The notes beneath the pieces were generated by a model, which was given only the letters and a program-made list of their open reading frames with translations, did no database searches and had not been told where the DNA came from. A program made the translations under genes and the position numbers. DNA of 64,000 nt, from contig CAUUHV010000010.1 of NCBI GenBank assembly GCA_963545085.1, positions 1-64,000 on the forward strand, in the 5' to 3' direction. Shown in pieces: positions 24,360 to 33,690 of this stretch; the first letter of the stretch is position 1, and every line of letters begins with the position of its first letter. This stretch comes from Catonella sp963545085 (GTDB lineage: Bacteria > Bacillota > Clostridia > Lachnospirales > Lachnospiraceae).

Positions 24360-25238
24360 ATGGAAAAATTTTTAAATAATATGGAAAGAAAAATAGGCAG
24401 ATTTGCGATAAAAAACCTCATGTTTTATGTGATAGGAGCTTATGCGTTCGGAGCGGTGATATCACTTGTAAATCCTTATTTTTACAGCCTGTATCTTGCG
24501 ATAGATGTGGAAAAGATACTTAAAGGGCAGGTCTGGAGGCTTATTACCTTTGTGCTTGAACCCATGGGAAGTATAAGCGGAGGAGTAAACCTTATTTTCT
24601 TTTTAATAAGCATGTATTTTTATTGGATAATAGGAAGAAATCTTGAGAGCGCATGGGGAGCCTTCAGATTTAACCTTTACTACCTTTCGGGTATATTGTT
24701 AAATATAATTGCGGCTTTCATAACTTATGCGGTTACAAAAAATCCGAATACGGGTTTGCTTTTCGGCATAAGCTATATAAATCAGTCGCTATTGCTTGCT
24801 TTTTGCGCCATGTATCCCGATATGCAGGTGCTTTTGATGTTCATTATACCGATAAAAATGAAGTATTTGGGAATTTTCTACGGAGGTATAGTAGTTTTAA
24901 ATATAATACAGGCAGCGGCGGCGGGAAACTTTATGTTTGCGATATCTATTGTAGTAGCGCTTTTGAACTTTGTGCTGTTCTTCTTCTCCACAAAGAATTA
25001 TAGGAGAATATCGCCTTCACAGATGAGAAGGAGGAGACAGTTTAAAGTACATAACGGCGGCGAGGCTGATGTGTTCAGGACAAATCACGGTCCGGTGGCA
25101 AGACATAAATGTGCCGTTTGTGGCAGAACGGAGCTTGACAGTCCGGATTTGGAGTTCAGATTCTGTTCTAAATGCGAAGGAAATTATGAATATTGCAGTG
25201 ACCATCTTTTTACACATCAACACATAAAAAATATATAA
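24360..25238 (+). CDS. Rhomboid-like membrane protein without catalytic serine, with C-terminal zinc ribbon
   Basis: This 292-residue protein has six predicted membrane helices and the rhomboid-fold landmarks GQVWRLITF and WGAFRFNLYYLSG. At the position of the catalytic GxSG it reads FGISYINQSL, so Ser protease activity is unlikely. A cytoplasmic tail (about 215-292) is basic and then carries a Cys/His array HKCAVCGRTE, FCSKCEGNYEYCSDH that should bind zinc. Such pseudo-rhomboids can retain or chaperone membrane clients, though the role here is unknown. A TATAAT at 24303-24308 probably serves as its -10 box. Confidence 0.7.
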   Translation: MEKFLNNMERKIGRFAIKNLMFYVIGAYAFGAVISLVNPYFYSLYLAIDVEKILKGQVWRLITFVLEPMGSISGGVNLIFFLISMYFYWIIGRNLESAWGAFRFNLYYLSGILLNIIAAFITYAVTKNPNTGLLFGISYINQSLLLAFCAMYPDMQVLLMFIIPIKMKYLGIFYGGIVVLNIIQAAAAGNFMFAISIVVALLNFVLFFFSTKNYRRISPSQMRRRRQFKVHNGGEADVFRTNHGPVARHKCAVCGRTELDSPDLEFRFCSKCEGNYEYCSDHLFTHQHIKNI

Positions 25239-25323
25239 TACAACTTATTTATGAAATAACTGTAACCTATAACGTGAATAATTCGAGTTGAAAATATTGA
25301 GATAAGGACGGGATAAATCAACA

Positions 25324-26706
25324 ATGGGAAACATTTCCGCTACTATTTCCGAAATTAAAAAAGGAAAAAATTTAAAAGAGAATCTTACGATTTTCGCGGA
25401 TGAAGCCGCAAAGCTGTACAGAGATTATGCAGTACTTAATCTTATTATGAATTATGCGGACTGTATAGGAATTTTAAAAAAGAGCGGTGCCACTTCGAGC
25501 TATTCCGATAATCTTAAAAAATTAACGGATATGCTTGAGAAACTGCCGTTAACTACGAAAAGATTTGAGGATGATATATTAGAGATAGAGAGTATCCTTG
25601 AGAATATAAAAAACAGAGCGGATGTTTTAAGCGCGTATATAAGCGATTTTGAGATTTTTGAGTATGCTGCAGGAAGGAAGCTTCCTTCGGATAAAGACTT
25701 CGGCTATACCGATTCCGATGAAGCCGCAAAGGAAATACTCGGAAATATTTTTAAAACCGATGACAACGTACTTATCAATCTCGGTATTCAGGAAACGGTA
25801 AAGCAGCTTCCGGTAAGATATACGAGGGATAAGTTTAAAGAAATTGTAGGAAATGCAATAGAAAAGTATCAGGGAGATGAAAAGAAAAGTCTTGAAGGAT
25901 TCATTTATTTTTTAAGAAGTGAAGGAATGCTTCTGAAAAGCGATCTTAAGAAGGAGCTTTATCAGACTTTATGGGACAGGCTTGATTATTTTAAGTCGGT
26001 AAAGCTTGAAAATGCCGAATATGAGCTTTTAGATGAGCTTTATGACGAGATTCTTGAGTGTTCTAAGGAGTGCGAAAGACTGTTTGACGAAGAATTTATG
26101 CTTGTCGGGGCGTTTAATTCGTTATATCTTCTTATTTTGACACTTAAATATACGGATATGTCGGAGCTTAAGAGTGAAACCGATACAATAGAGCGCTTGA
26201 AGGAGCTGTATGCCGATACGGAGTTTAGCGGGGAGGATTACGAAACGGAGCTTGAAAAGCTTTTAGCCGGACTTGAGATAAAGTTAGAGGATATAAACGG
26301 AAGGAAGGACAAATATGAAGCTGTTGTTTCCTATATAAATGAACAGTATTCGGAAAAGCTCTCGGAAACAGGACTTTGTGAAAAGTATGACGTTCTTGAA
26401 AAATGCTCAAGGATGAAAGATGTGAATACATTTATTGATTTAAAGAATGAAAATGAAGGTAAAGTTGTAAGCAAAGAAGATATTGAAAAGGCTAAGACGG
26501 AGCTTTTTAAAGACCTTGACAAAATTTTCGATGAGGTATGTAAGAGTGTGAGGAAGGCTATAATGGCAAACATTTTAAGCAATCTTCCGGTATTTTTTGA
26601 AAACAGAACAGAGGTTATGGAATATGTAAGGACTTCGCTTGCGTCCTGTACCGACAGAAATGAGTTCAATAGGATTATAGGCTTTTTGAGGGAATTTTAT
26701 GATTAG
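25324..26706 (+). CDS. Large helical cytoplasmic protein of unknown function
   Basis: I do not recognise this 460-residue protein. It is almost wholly alpha-helical, acidic and rich in Leu, Glu and Lys, with coiled-coil-like stretches (about residues 60-110 and 280-330) and no signal peptide or membrane segment. Its end overlaps the start of the next gene by 8 bases. The chain then leads to the DUF2953/GerW pair, so it may share a message with sporulation-family genes. Confidence 0.6.
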   Translation: MGNISATISEIKKGKNLKENLTIFADEAAKLYRDYAVLNLIMNYADCIGILKKSGATSSYSDNLKKLTDMLEKLPLTTKRFEDDILEIESILENIKNRADVLSAYISDFEIFEYAAGRKLPSDKDFGYTDSDEAAKEILGNIFKTDDNVLINLGIQETVKQLPVRYTRDKFKEIVGNAIEKYQGDEKKSLEGFIYFLRSEGMLLKSDLKKELYQTLWDRLDYFKSVKLENAEYELLDELYDEILECSKECERLFDEEFMLVGAFNSLYLLILTLKYTDMSELKSETDTIERLKELYADTEFSGEDYETELEKLLAGLEIKLEDINGRKDKYEAVVSYINEQYSEKLSETGLCEKYDVLEKCSRMKDVNTFIDLKNENEGKVVSKEDIEKAKTELFKDLDKIFDEVCKSVRKAIMANILSNLPVFFENRTEVMEYVRTSLASCTDRNEFNRIIGFLREFYD

Positions 26707-26989
26707 TATTGACAAAAGTCTTTTGACGGACAGGTTGATGAAAAATGATTTTTTCAGAGAAAAGGTGCTTAAAGCGCTGAAAAAAGGGAAGTTTTCCGCT
26801 ATTGGAGCCTTCGGTATATTTTTGCCGCAAAACAGGTCGAATTTATATGAAATAATCCGATTAAATGAATTAAGAAAAAAGCCGTACAGAGATGGAAGTT
26901 ACCACATGATAGGGCTTGCCGGTTCAAGGTATGAAGCGATAATGATGGCGGGCAGACTTTGGCTGAGGCATAACAGAAAGGTGGGATAG
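26699..26989 (+). CDS. Small basic protein of unknown function (96 aa)
   Basis: I do not recognise this family. The gene starts inside the end of the 25324 gene and stops 2 bases before the DUF2953 gene. The protein is basic and mostly helical, with a central IGAFGIFLPQNRSNLYEIIR segment and a C-terminal GSRYEAIMMAGRLWLRHNRK. Tight coupling on both sides supports it being real. Confidence 0.6.
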   Translation: MISIDKSLLTDRLMKNDFFREKVLKALKKGKFSAIGAFGIFLPQNRSNLYEIIRLNELRKKPYRDGSYHMIGLAGSRYEAIMMAGRLWLRHNRKVG

Positions 26990-26991
26990 CT

Positions 26992-28104
26992 TTGTGGGCT
27001 GTAATTTGGTTGATTTTAAAAGTTATTCTGATTTCGATTGCGGCCGTTATCGCTCTGATTGCGTTCGCGGCTCTTCTGCTTTTATTTGTGCCGTTCAGAT
27101 ATTCGGCGAATGTGAAATATGAGGGGGAGAAGCTGTCGGCGTTAGCAAAAGTAAAATTTTTATTCGGATTTTTGAATGCCCGGGCGAACTTTGATGAAGG
27201 TATAAAATATAACCTTAAAATGTGCGGCATTACATTGTTCCCTAAAAAAGAAAAGGAAAAGCGCAAAAAGAGTAAAAAAGCGGTTAAAAAGAGCGGGAAT
27301 GTTGAAAAAAATTTTTCAAAGCACGATGAAATGACCGAAAATGCGGCAGAGCGAAGCAAAGAAGTCGAACCGGACAGAGGATTCAAAGAGCAGGAGGCCT
27401 ATGTAGAATCGGGAAGATATAAAGCGGAATCTTTTAAGGATTCATCTGCAAAGAGGGTGGAAATAGAAAAAGAGATGAAGCCTTTTAAAAGAGATGAAGC
27501 GGGCAGGAAATCATCGGAAACGACTGAAGAAGAGTCGAAAAAAGTCAAAATTGCGGAAAAAGAAGCTAAAAAAGCGGATGACATAAAGAATGAAAATACG
27601 AATGACGATTTTTTGGACAAGCTTGAGAACGGATTTGGAGCATTTAGAGATAAGATAGAGGAAGTTCCTGAAAAGATTTCGGAAAAAATGGATAAAACCG
27701 GGAAAAAATATGAAACTTTGATTAAGAAAAAAGATGCCGTACTCGGATTTTTAAATGCCGCGGGTACCTTGGAAGGAACGGATGTTTTAATAGTTTCCGC
27801 AAAGGGGCTTCTAAAAGGTATTCTGCCTAAAAAGCTTGCGGGAAGGCTGAGGTTCGGCACGGGAGATGTATATACCGAGGGTAAATATCTCTCATATCTC
27901 TGTCTTTTGTACGGAATATACGGAGGAAGGCTTGAAATAATCCCTGAATGGGAGGAGAGTGTAATAGAGGCTGATGTCACGTTTTCGGGCAGGATTATAT
28001 TGTTTACAATAGTGAGGATTTGTATTAAAGTATTGTTGGATAAAAAGGTAAAGCTACTTAGAAGAAATTTTGAAATTCTTAAAAGAAAACTTAAAACTGC
28101 TTAA
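26992..28104 (+). CDS. DUF2953 membrane-anchored protein (YtfI-like)
   Basis: The start is TTG 26992 or GTG 26995, about 6 bases after an AGGTGGG site. The 370-residue protein has one N-terminal membrane helix (about residues 5-35) and the DUF2953 opening VPFRYSANVKYEGEKLSA. A long charged, low-complexity Lys/Glu linker (about 85-235) separates it from a conserved C-terminal block (GRLRFGTGDVYTEGKYLSYL onward). In Bacillus the homologue ytfI lies directly before ytfJ (gerW), as here. The family is linked to sporulation but is kept in non-sporing Clostridia. Confidence 0.78.
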   Translation: MWAVIWLILKVILISIAAVIALIAFAALLLLFVPFRYSANVKYEGEKLSALAKVKFLFGFLNARANFDEGIKYNLKMCGITLFPKKEKEKRKKSKKAVKKSGNVEKNFSKHDEMTENAAERSKEVEPDRGFKEQEAYVESGRYKAESFKDSSAKRVEIEKEMKPFKRDEAGRKSSETTEEESKKVKIAEKEAKKADDIKNENTNDDFLDKLENGFGAFRDKIEEVPEKISEKMDKTGKKYETLIKKKDAVLGFLNAAGTLEGTDVLIVSAKGLLKGILPKKLAGRLRFGTGDVYTEGKYLSYLCLLYGIYGGRLEIIPEWEESVIEADVTFSGRIILFTIVRICIKVLLDKKVKLLRRNFEILKRKLKTA

Positions 28105-28118
28105 GCAGGAGGAATGTA

Positions 28119-28559
28119 ATGGCTGAAAATAATTTTGATACGACAATGGCAGCGCTTTTTAAGGGAATGGACGGCTTTATTACAAGCAAAACCGTAGTAG
28201 GTGACGCAATAGAGTTTAAGGACGGAACTACCATTCTTCCGTTAGTGGATGTTTCCTTCGGAGCGGGAGCCGGCGCGTTTGCAAATGACGGAAAGAAAAA
28301 AAACAACGGAGTGGGAGCCATGTCAGGAAAAATAACTCCAAGCTCCGTGCTTGTAATAAAGGATGGAAACATAAGGCTTGTAAATATAAAAAATCAGGAT
28401 ACGGTAATCAGGCTTCTTGATATGATACCGGAACTGTCCGCCAAATTCTCGGAGCTGCTCGGAAAGGGAGATAAGGAGAAAAAGACGGAAAAGCCCGATA
28501 ATGACATGCCGAAAACGGAAGAAGAGGTTTCGGAGAAATTAGATAAAGAAAAGAATTGA
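28119..28559 (+). CDS. ytfJ: GerW/YtfJ-family protein
   Basis: This 146-residue GerW-family protein has the conserved glycine-rich core LPLVDVSFGAGAGAFANDG followed by GVGAMSGKITPSSVLVIKDG. The C-terminus is Lys/Glu-rich. In Bacillus, GerW is made in the forespore and affects germination; family members are common in Clostridia of both sporing and non-sporing types. It sits between DUF2953 and gmk, with an AGGAGG site 6 bases before ATG. Confidence 0.87.
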   Translation: MAENNFDTTMAALFKGMDGFITSKTVVGDAIEFKDGTTILPLVDVSFGAGAGAFANDGKKKNNGVGAMSGKITPSSVLVIKDGNIRLVNIKNQDTVIRLLDMIPELSAKFSELLGKGDKEKKTEKPDNDMPKTEEEVSEKLDKEKN

Positions 28560-28580
28560 AAGGTTTTAAAGGAAGGATAA

Positions 28581-29198
28581 ATGAAAGAGGGCATACTTAC
28601 TGTAATTTCAGGTTTTTCCGGAGTCGGAAAGGGAACGATAGTTAAAGAGCTTGTCTCAAGCGGAGAATACGCACTTTCAGTTTCGGCAACTTCGAGAAGT
28701 CCGAGGACAGGGGAGGAAAACGGTAGAGAATATTTCTTTTTGACAAGAGAAGAATTTAAGAGTATGATAAACGATAACGGTCTTATAGAATGGGCTGAAT
28801 ATGTGGGCAATTTTTACGGAACTCCAAGAAAATATACGGAGGAGAAACTTGCCGCAGGAGAAAATGTAATTCTTGAAATAGAGCCGCAGGGAGCAATGAA
28901 GGTAAAGAAGCAGTATCCGGAGGCGGTTCTTATATTTGTTGTACCGCCGTCCGCGAATGAGCTTGAAAGAAGGCTTACGGAAAGAGGTACCGAGGATAAG
29001 AATACTATTAGAAAACGATTAAAAAGAGCGGCTGAGGAAACGGAGTTTATAGAAAACTATGATTATATAGTAATAAACGATGATTTGGTTGATGCCGTTA
29101 AAAGCGTGGAGCATATTATCAAGTCGGCTCGATTGAAAAGAGAAACGGCTGCAGAGTTTTTAAAGCTGTTGGAAGAAGATCTAAAAAAACAGGGATAA
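28581..29198 (+). CDS. gmk: Guanylate kinase
   Basis: This 205-residue enzyme phosphorylates GMP to GDP with ATP. It has the P-loop SGFSGVGKGT (the first Ser-Gly-Phe is a common variant), the GMP-binding block SVSATSRSPRTGEENGREYF and the lid segment EPQGAMKVKKQYPEA. It is followed 28 bases later by rpoZ, the usual pairing. Confidence 0.95.
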   Translation: MKEGILTVISGFSGVGKGTIVKELVSSGEYALSVSATSRSPRTGEENGREYFFLTREEFKSMINDNGLIEWAEYVGNFYGTPRKYTEEKLAAGENVILEIEPQGAMKVKKQYPEAVLIFVVPPSANELERRLTERGTEDKNTIRKRLKRAAEETEFIENYDYIVINDDLVDAVKSVEHIIKSARLKRETAAEFLKLLEEDLKKQG

Positions 29199-29226
29199 CC
29201 ATTACAGAAAGGAAGAAACGTTTATT

Positions 29227-29478
29227 ATGATGTTACATCCGTCTTATTCAGACCTTATGGAAGTTGCTAACAAGGATGCCGAAGAAGGAGAAGGTAAGGT
29301 TATAAACAGCCGTTATTCCATAGTGCTTGCTACCGCAAGGAGAGCAAGACAGATAATAAACGGTTCCGAGCCTTATGTGGCGGCTAATGAAAAAAGTAAG
29401 CCGCTTTCAGTTGCTGTAGATGAGCTTTATCACGGTAAGGTGAAGATTGTCGGAGGAGAGGACGAAGAAGAAGCATAA
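29227..29478 (+). CDS. rpoZ: RNA polymerase omega subunit
   Basis: The 83-residue omega subunit helps fold the beta-prime subunit of RNA polymerase. The core segment NSRYSIVLATARRARQI and the KPLSVAVDELYHGKVKI block are typical. The start is ATG 29227 (ATG 29230 also possible). It sits directly after gmk. Confidence 0.9.
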   Translation: MMLHPSYSDLMEVANKDAEEGEGKVINSRYSIVLATARRARQIINGSEPYVAANEKSKPLSVAVDELYHGKVKIVGGEDEEEA

Positions 29479-29633
29479 AGAGATTTCCTGCCTGTCCTTA
29501 TATTATAAAGATGCTTAAAAATTCAGAATTGCCGTAAGAAGCTTGCATTTGTTGCGATTGCCGAGGCTTTATCGGCATAGGGCGGACATCGGACTTTGGT
29601 TTTCTTTGAGATATACGGACTACAGGAGGTTTA

Positions 29634-31877
29634 ATGTACGCTGATGTAGTTATAGGGCTTTCCGTGGATAAGCTCGACAGGGTGTTTTGTTATAAGCTGC
29701 CTGAGGAATGGGAAGAAGAGGCTTCATCTCTTACGGGTCTTGAGGTTATTGTACCGTTTGGAAGGAGCAACAGAGAGACTAAGGCGTTTATTATAGAAAT
29801 AAAAAAAGAGGCGGACTATGATATTTCCCTTATAAAGGAGATAATAAGAAAGTCGGATACGGGATTAAGGGTCGAGAAAAATCTTATAGAGCTTGCAGGT
29901 TGGCTTAAATCAAACTACGGCGGCACCATGAATGAGGCGCTTCGTTCAGTTTTACAAATTCCTAAAAAGATAGAGAGCAAGAAGAAAAGAACGGTTTTAC
30001 TATCCGTTAATATGGATACGGCGGCAGAAAAGCTGGCTGAATATGAGAAAAAGCACTTTACAGCAAAAGCAAGGGTGTTAAAAAAAGCCATAGAGGAAAA
30101 AAGCTTTGATTATGAAACCTTTTTGAAAAAAAAATCTGTTTCGGCAAAGGTTTTTGAGGGTTTGATCGAAGCGGGACTTATAGAGATAAAAGAGGAAAAG
30201 CTTTACAGGAAACCGATTGAAATAGCTGAAAAGAGCGGTAAAAGAATAGAGCTTACAGAAGAACAGAAAGCTGCGGTAAAAGTATTTAAGAATAATCATA
30301 TAGCGGGAGAAAGCAATTCGTATCTGCTTTTCGGAGTGACGGGAAGCGGAAAAACCGAAGTGTATATGGAAATGATTGACCATGTGATATCGGAAAAAGG
30401 GCAGGTCATATTTCTCATTCCCGAAATAGCTCTTACCTATCAGATGGTGGAAAGACTTTCCGCGAGATTTTCGGACAGAATATCAATAATGAACTCGAGA
30501 ATGTCCGCAGGAGAACGCTATGACCAGTATTTGAGGGCAAAAGAGGGAGATATAGATATAATAGTCGGACCGAGGTCGGCGCTTTTTACTCCTTTTGAAA
30601 GACTCGGGCTTATAATAGTGGATGAGGAGCATGAGAGCAGCTACAAAAATTCCAAGACTCCCAGGTATAATGCAAGAGAAGCAGCTTTGCACAGAGCTTT
30701 GACGGAAAAGGCCGATATAGTTTTAGGCTCGGCAACTCCAAGCCTTGAGGCGATTAAACTTGTTTCCGACAGGAAGATGAAGCTTCTTACTTTAGCCGAG
30801 AGGGCGGGTGGAGCTGTGAAGCCCGAGATAGAAACGGTCAATTTAAGGGAAGAATTAAAGACGGGAAATAGGGGAATCATAAGCGGCAGGCTTGCTGAGC
30901 TTATAGAGGACAGATTAAATAAAAAAGAGCAGATTATGCTGTTTATAAACAGACGCGGTTACGCGGGCTTTGTTTCATGCAGAAGTTGCGGAGAACCTGT
31001 TTTATGCCCGCACTGCGATATTTCGTTAAGCTTTCATAAGCCGGACAGGCTGGTTTGCCATTACTGCGGCTATGAAACGAAATTAATTAAAGAATGTATT
31101 TTCTGCGGTTCATCACGCATAGGCGCTTTTGGACTCGGAACCGAAAGAGTGGAGGAGTTTGTAAAAGAGAAATTTAAAGGAGCAAGAGTTTTAAGAATGG
31201 ATTCGGACACTACCTCCGGCAAGAAAGGGCATGAAAATATATTAAGAGCGTTTAAAAACGGTGAAGCGGATATTTTAATCGGTACCCAGATGATAGTTAA
31301 GGGGCATGATTTTGAAAAAGTCACATTAGTAGGTATATTAGCGGCGGATTTGTCCCTTTTTGCGGGAGATTTCAGAGCTGCCGAAAGGACATATCAGCTT
31401 TTGGTGCAGGCGGCGGGGAGAGCCGGAAGGGGAAGATACCCGGGAAATGTCGTTATTCAGACTTATAAGCCTGAACATTACAGTATAAAGGCGGCAGTCA
31501 CAGGAGATTATAAAGATTTTTATAAGAAAGAGAAGCGGTTCAGAAGGCTTTCGGCTTATCCTCCTGAAGTAAGTCTGCTTGCGGTTGTGACTGCGGGAGA
31601 GGATGTAAAAAGGACGGAAAAAGGAGCGGAAGGGCTAAAAGAGCTCATATTTGATTTTATAAAAAAAGAGGGTATGAAAAAAGTTTCTTTCAGCGCTCCT
31701 GTCTGGGGAGCCGTGCCCAAGATTAAGGACGTATACAGGAAGATTATTTATCTTAAATCACCTGACAGGGAAAATCTTATTAAGCTGAAAGACCGGCTTG
31801 AAAAAGCGATAAGAGACGGAAAAGAATTTGATGATTTAAATATACAGTTTGACTTTGAGCCGGAGGGAAATTTATAA
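29634..31877 (+). CDS. priA: Primosomal replication-restart helicase
   Basis: PriA is a 3'-5' DNA helicase that reloads the replisome at stalled forks. The 747-residue product has an N-terminal DNA-binding domain, Walker A GVTGSGKTEVY, the DEEH box IVDEEHESSYK and helicase motifs LGSATPS and QAAGRAGRGRYPG. The zinc-binding cysteines lie in CRSCGEPVLCPHCD and CHYCGYET...CIFCGS. coaBC, often beside it, is absent. A GGAGG site lies 6 bases before ATG. Confidence 0.95.
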   Translation: MYADVVIGLSVDKLDRVFCYKLPEEWEEEASSLTGLEVIVPFGRSNRETKAFIIEIKKEADYDISLIKEIIRKSDTGLRVEKNLIELAGWLKSNYGGTMNEALRSVLQIPKKIESKKKRTVLLSVNMDTAAEKLAEYEKKHFTAKARVLKKAIEEKSFDYETFLKKKSVSAKVFEGLIEAGLIEIKEEKLYRKPIEIAEKSGKRIELTEEQKAAVKVFKNNHIAGESNSYLLFGVTGSGKTEVYMEMIDHVISEKGQVIFLIPEIALTYQMVERLSARFSDRISIMNSRMSAGERYDQYLRAKEGDIDIIVGPRSALFTPFERLGLIIVDEEHESSYKNSKTPRYNAREAALHRALTEKADIVLGSATPSLEAIKLVSDRKMKLLTLAERAGGAVKPEIETVNLREELKTGNRGIISGRLAELIEDRLNKKEQIMLFINRRGYAGFVSCRSCGEPVLCPHCDISLSFHKPDRLVCHYCGYETKLIKECIFCGSSRIGAFGLGTERVEEFVKEKFKGARVLRMDSDTTSGKKGHENILRAFKNGEADILIGTQMIVKGHDFEKVTLVGILAADLSLFAGDFRAAERTYQLLVQAAGRAGRGRYPGNVVIQTYKPEHYSIKAAVTGDYKDFYKKEKRFRRLSAYPPEVSLLAVVTAGEDVKRTEKGAEGLKELIFDFIKKEGMKKVSFSAPVWGAVPKIKDVYRKIIYLKSPDRENLIKLKDRLEKAIRDGKEFDDLNIQFDFEPEGNL

Positions 31878-32071
31878 AAGTGCATGAGGTTTAAATATAT
31901 TTATTTACAAATGGAAAAATTATTTACTTATCGGTATTCTTTTTACCGTTTCCCGGATTATAAGAGTTGTTCATAACGGATTTAAGTTAAGATTTGCGGC
32001 GATTTCGCTTATTGGGGGACGATAGCGTTTTATGCGCTGACAGTTGTTAACAAAAAGAAAAGTAAAATATT
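31878..32071. other. Intergenic with possible membrane-protein relic
   Basis: The 331-base gap between priA and def holds no intact gene. The frame over about 31994-32084 would read CGDFAYWGTIAFYALTVVNK, which looks like the last helix of a small membrane protein. A stretch upstream in another frame (KIIYLSVFFLPFPGL) looks like a first helix. A frameshifted relic is possible. The terminator and promoter of the def operon follow. Confidence 0.3.
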
Positions 32072-32103
32072 CGGCACTTGACGGATTGTCGGGTGCCGTT
32101 TTT
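32072..32103 (+). terminator. Intrinsic terminator upstream of def
   Basis: CGGCAC (32072-32077) and GTGCCG (32093-32098) enclose a shorter GAC/GTC inner stem and are followed by TTTTT. It ends transcripts coming from priA. Confidence 0.8.
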
Positions 32104-32123
32104 ATTCGCTATTTTTCAAAAAC

Positions 32124-32152
32124 TTTACAGCAAAGTCCTGAAATGGTATAAT
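32124..32152 (+). promoter_or_regulatory. Promoter of the def-to-thiN operon
   Basis: TTTACA (32124-32129) and TATAAT (32147-32152) are 17 bases apart, about 57 bases before the def start codon and just past the terminator. Confidence 0.8.
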
Positions 32153-32208
32153 AAATAGGTTTACAAGTTATTTTGAATTTTTATAATAATTAGAAAACGG
32201 AGGAAAGA

Positions 32209-32757
32209 ATGGCGCTCAGAAATATAAGGATTTTGGGTGATGAGATTTTAGAGAAGAGGGCTAAGGAAGTTAAGGAAAATTCCGAAAGACTTCAGATTCT
32301 TATAGACGATATGCTTGAAACTATGTATGAAGCTGACGGTGTGGGACTTGCCGCTCCGCAGGTAGGCATGCTTAAAAGGCTTATAGTAATAGACTGCTCG
32401 GAGGAAGGAAATGAGCCGATTGTGCTCATAAATCCCGAAATACTCGAAACTTCGGGTGAGCAGACGGGTAGCGAGGGTTGCTTAAGCTATCCGGGAAAGT
32501 CGGGTATAGTTAAAAGACCGAATTATGCTAAAGTAAAAGCGCTTAACAGGGATTTTGAGGAATTTGTAATAGAGGGTGAAGGGTTGCTTGCAAGAGCGCT
32601 TATGCATGAAATAGATCATCTTAACGGGCATATGTACACGGAAAAGGTGATAGGAGAGGTTTATAAGGCGGGGGACAAAGAGGCTGAAAAGGCTGCCGCA
32701 ATAGCTGCGGGCATAGATTTAAAGGATTTGAACGATATAGAGGAAACGGAAGCATGA
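32209..32757 (+). CDS. def: Peptide deformylase
   Basis: This 182-residue metallo-enzyme removes the formyl group from the initiator Met of new proteins. All three motifs are present: GVGLAAPQVG, EGCLSYPG (metal Cys) and HEIDHLNG (metal His pair and catalytic Glu). It is the first gene of the operon and overlaps fmt by 4 bases. The C-terminus carries an Ala/Glu-rich tail. Confidence 0.96.
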   Translation: MALRNIRILGDEILEKRAKEVKENSERLQILIDDMLETMYEADGVGLAAPQVGMLKRLIVIDCSEEGNEPIVLINPEILETSGEQTGSEGCLSYPGKSGIVKRPNYAKVKALNRDFEEFVIEGEGLLARALMHEIDHLNGHMYTEKVIGEVYKAGDKEAEKAAAIAAGIDLKDLNDIEETEA

Positions 32758-33689
32758 AAGTAATATTTATGGGAACGCCGGATTTTGCGGAAAGCTCACT
32801 AAAAGCCCTTATAGAGACCGGACATGAAATTCTTTGCGTGGTGACGCAGCCTGATAAACCTAAGGGAAGAAAAGGGGAGCTTACTCCTTCTCCGGTGAAG
32901 GTGACAGCGCTTGAAAACGGATTTACCGTGCTTCAGCCCGTAAAAGTGAGAGAGCCGGAATTTGTGGAAAAAATTAGAGAGTACGCACCGGATGTTATAG
33001 TTGTGGTGGCTTTCGGACAGATAATACCGGAAAGTATACTGAATATTCCGAAATACGGCTGTGTGAATATCCACGGCTCTTTGCTTCCCAAATACAGAGG
33101 CGCCGCTCCTATACAGTGGGCTGTTATAAACGGAGAGAAGGAAAGCGGAGTCACCTCGATGCTAATGGACAAGGGGCTTGATACCGGCGATATATTACTG
33201 AAAAGAGCCGTGCTTCTTGACGAAAGAGAAACCTCGGGAAGTCTTTTTTATAAGCTCATGAAGTTAGGCGCGGATACGCTTGTTGAAACTCTTTCGGGGC
33301 TTGAGAAAGGGGAAATAAAGCCTGAAAAGCAAGGAGAGACGCCTACGGAGTATGCCAAAATGTTAACAAAGGCGATGGGAGAGATTGACTTTAATAAAAG
33401 CGCGGAAGAACTTGATTTCTTTGTAAGAGGTATGGATCCTTGGCCGAGCGCCTATACATTTTTAAATGAGAAAACCATTAAAATTTGGTCGGCTAAGGCA
33501 CTGAAGACCGATAAAAAAGACCTTGTTCCGGGAAGAATAAATAGTGTAAATAAGGACAGCTTTATAATAGAATGCGGAAGCGGAGAGCTTGAGATCTCCG
33601 AGGTTCAGTTAGAGGGAAAGAAGAGAATGAAGGCGGCGGATTTTCTTAAAGGAACCGTGTTAAAAGCGGGATACAGGCTCGGAGAGTGA
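32754..33689 (+). CDS. fmt: Methionyl-tRNA formyltransferase
   Basis: This 311-residue enzyme formylates Met-tRNA(fMet) using 10-formyl-THF. It has the N-terminal start IFMGTPDFAESSL, the catalytic region NIHGSLLPKYRGAAPIQWAV and the C-terminal domain MDPWPSAYTFLN. It overlaps def, the usual neighbour acting on the product of the same pathway. Confidence 0.96.
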   Translation: MKVIFMGTPDFAESSLKALIETGHEILCVVTQPDKPKGRKGELTPSPVKVTALENGFTVLQPVKVREPEFVEKIREYAPDVIVVVAFGQIIPESILNIPKYGCVNIHGSLLPKYRGAAPIQWAVINGEKESGVTSMLMDKGLDTGDILLKRAVLLDERETSGSLFYKLMKLGADTLVETLSGLEKGEIKPEKQGETPTEYAKMLTKAMGEIDFNKSAEELDFFVRGMDPWPSAYTFLNEKTIKIWSAKALKTDKKDLVPGRINSVNKDSFIIECGSGELEISEVQLEGKKRMKAADFLKGTVLKAGYRLGE

Positions 33690-33690
33690 T

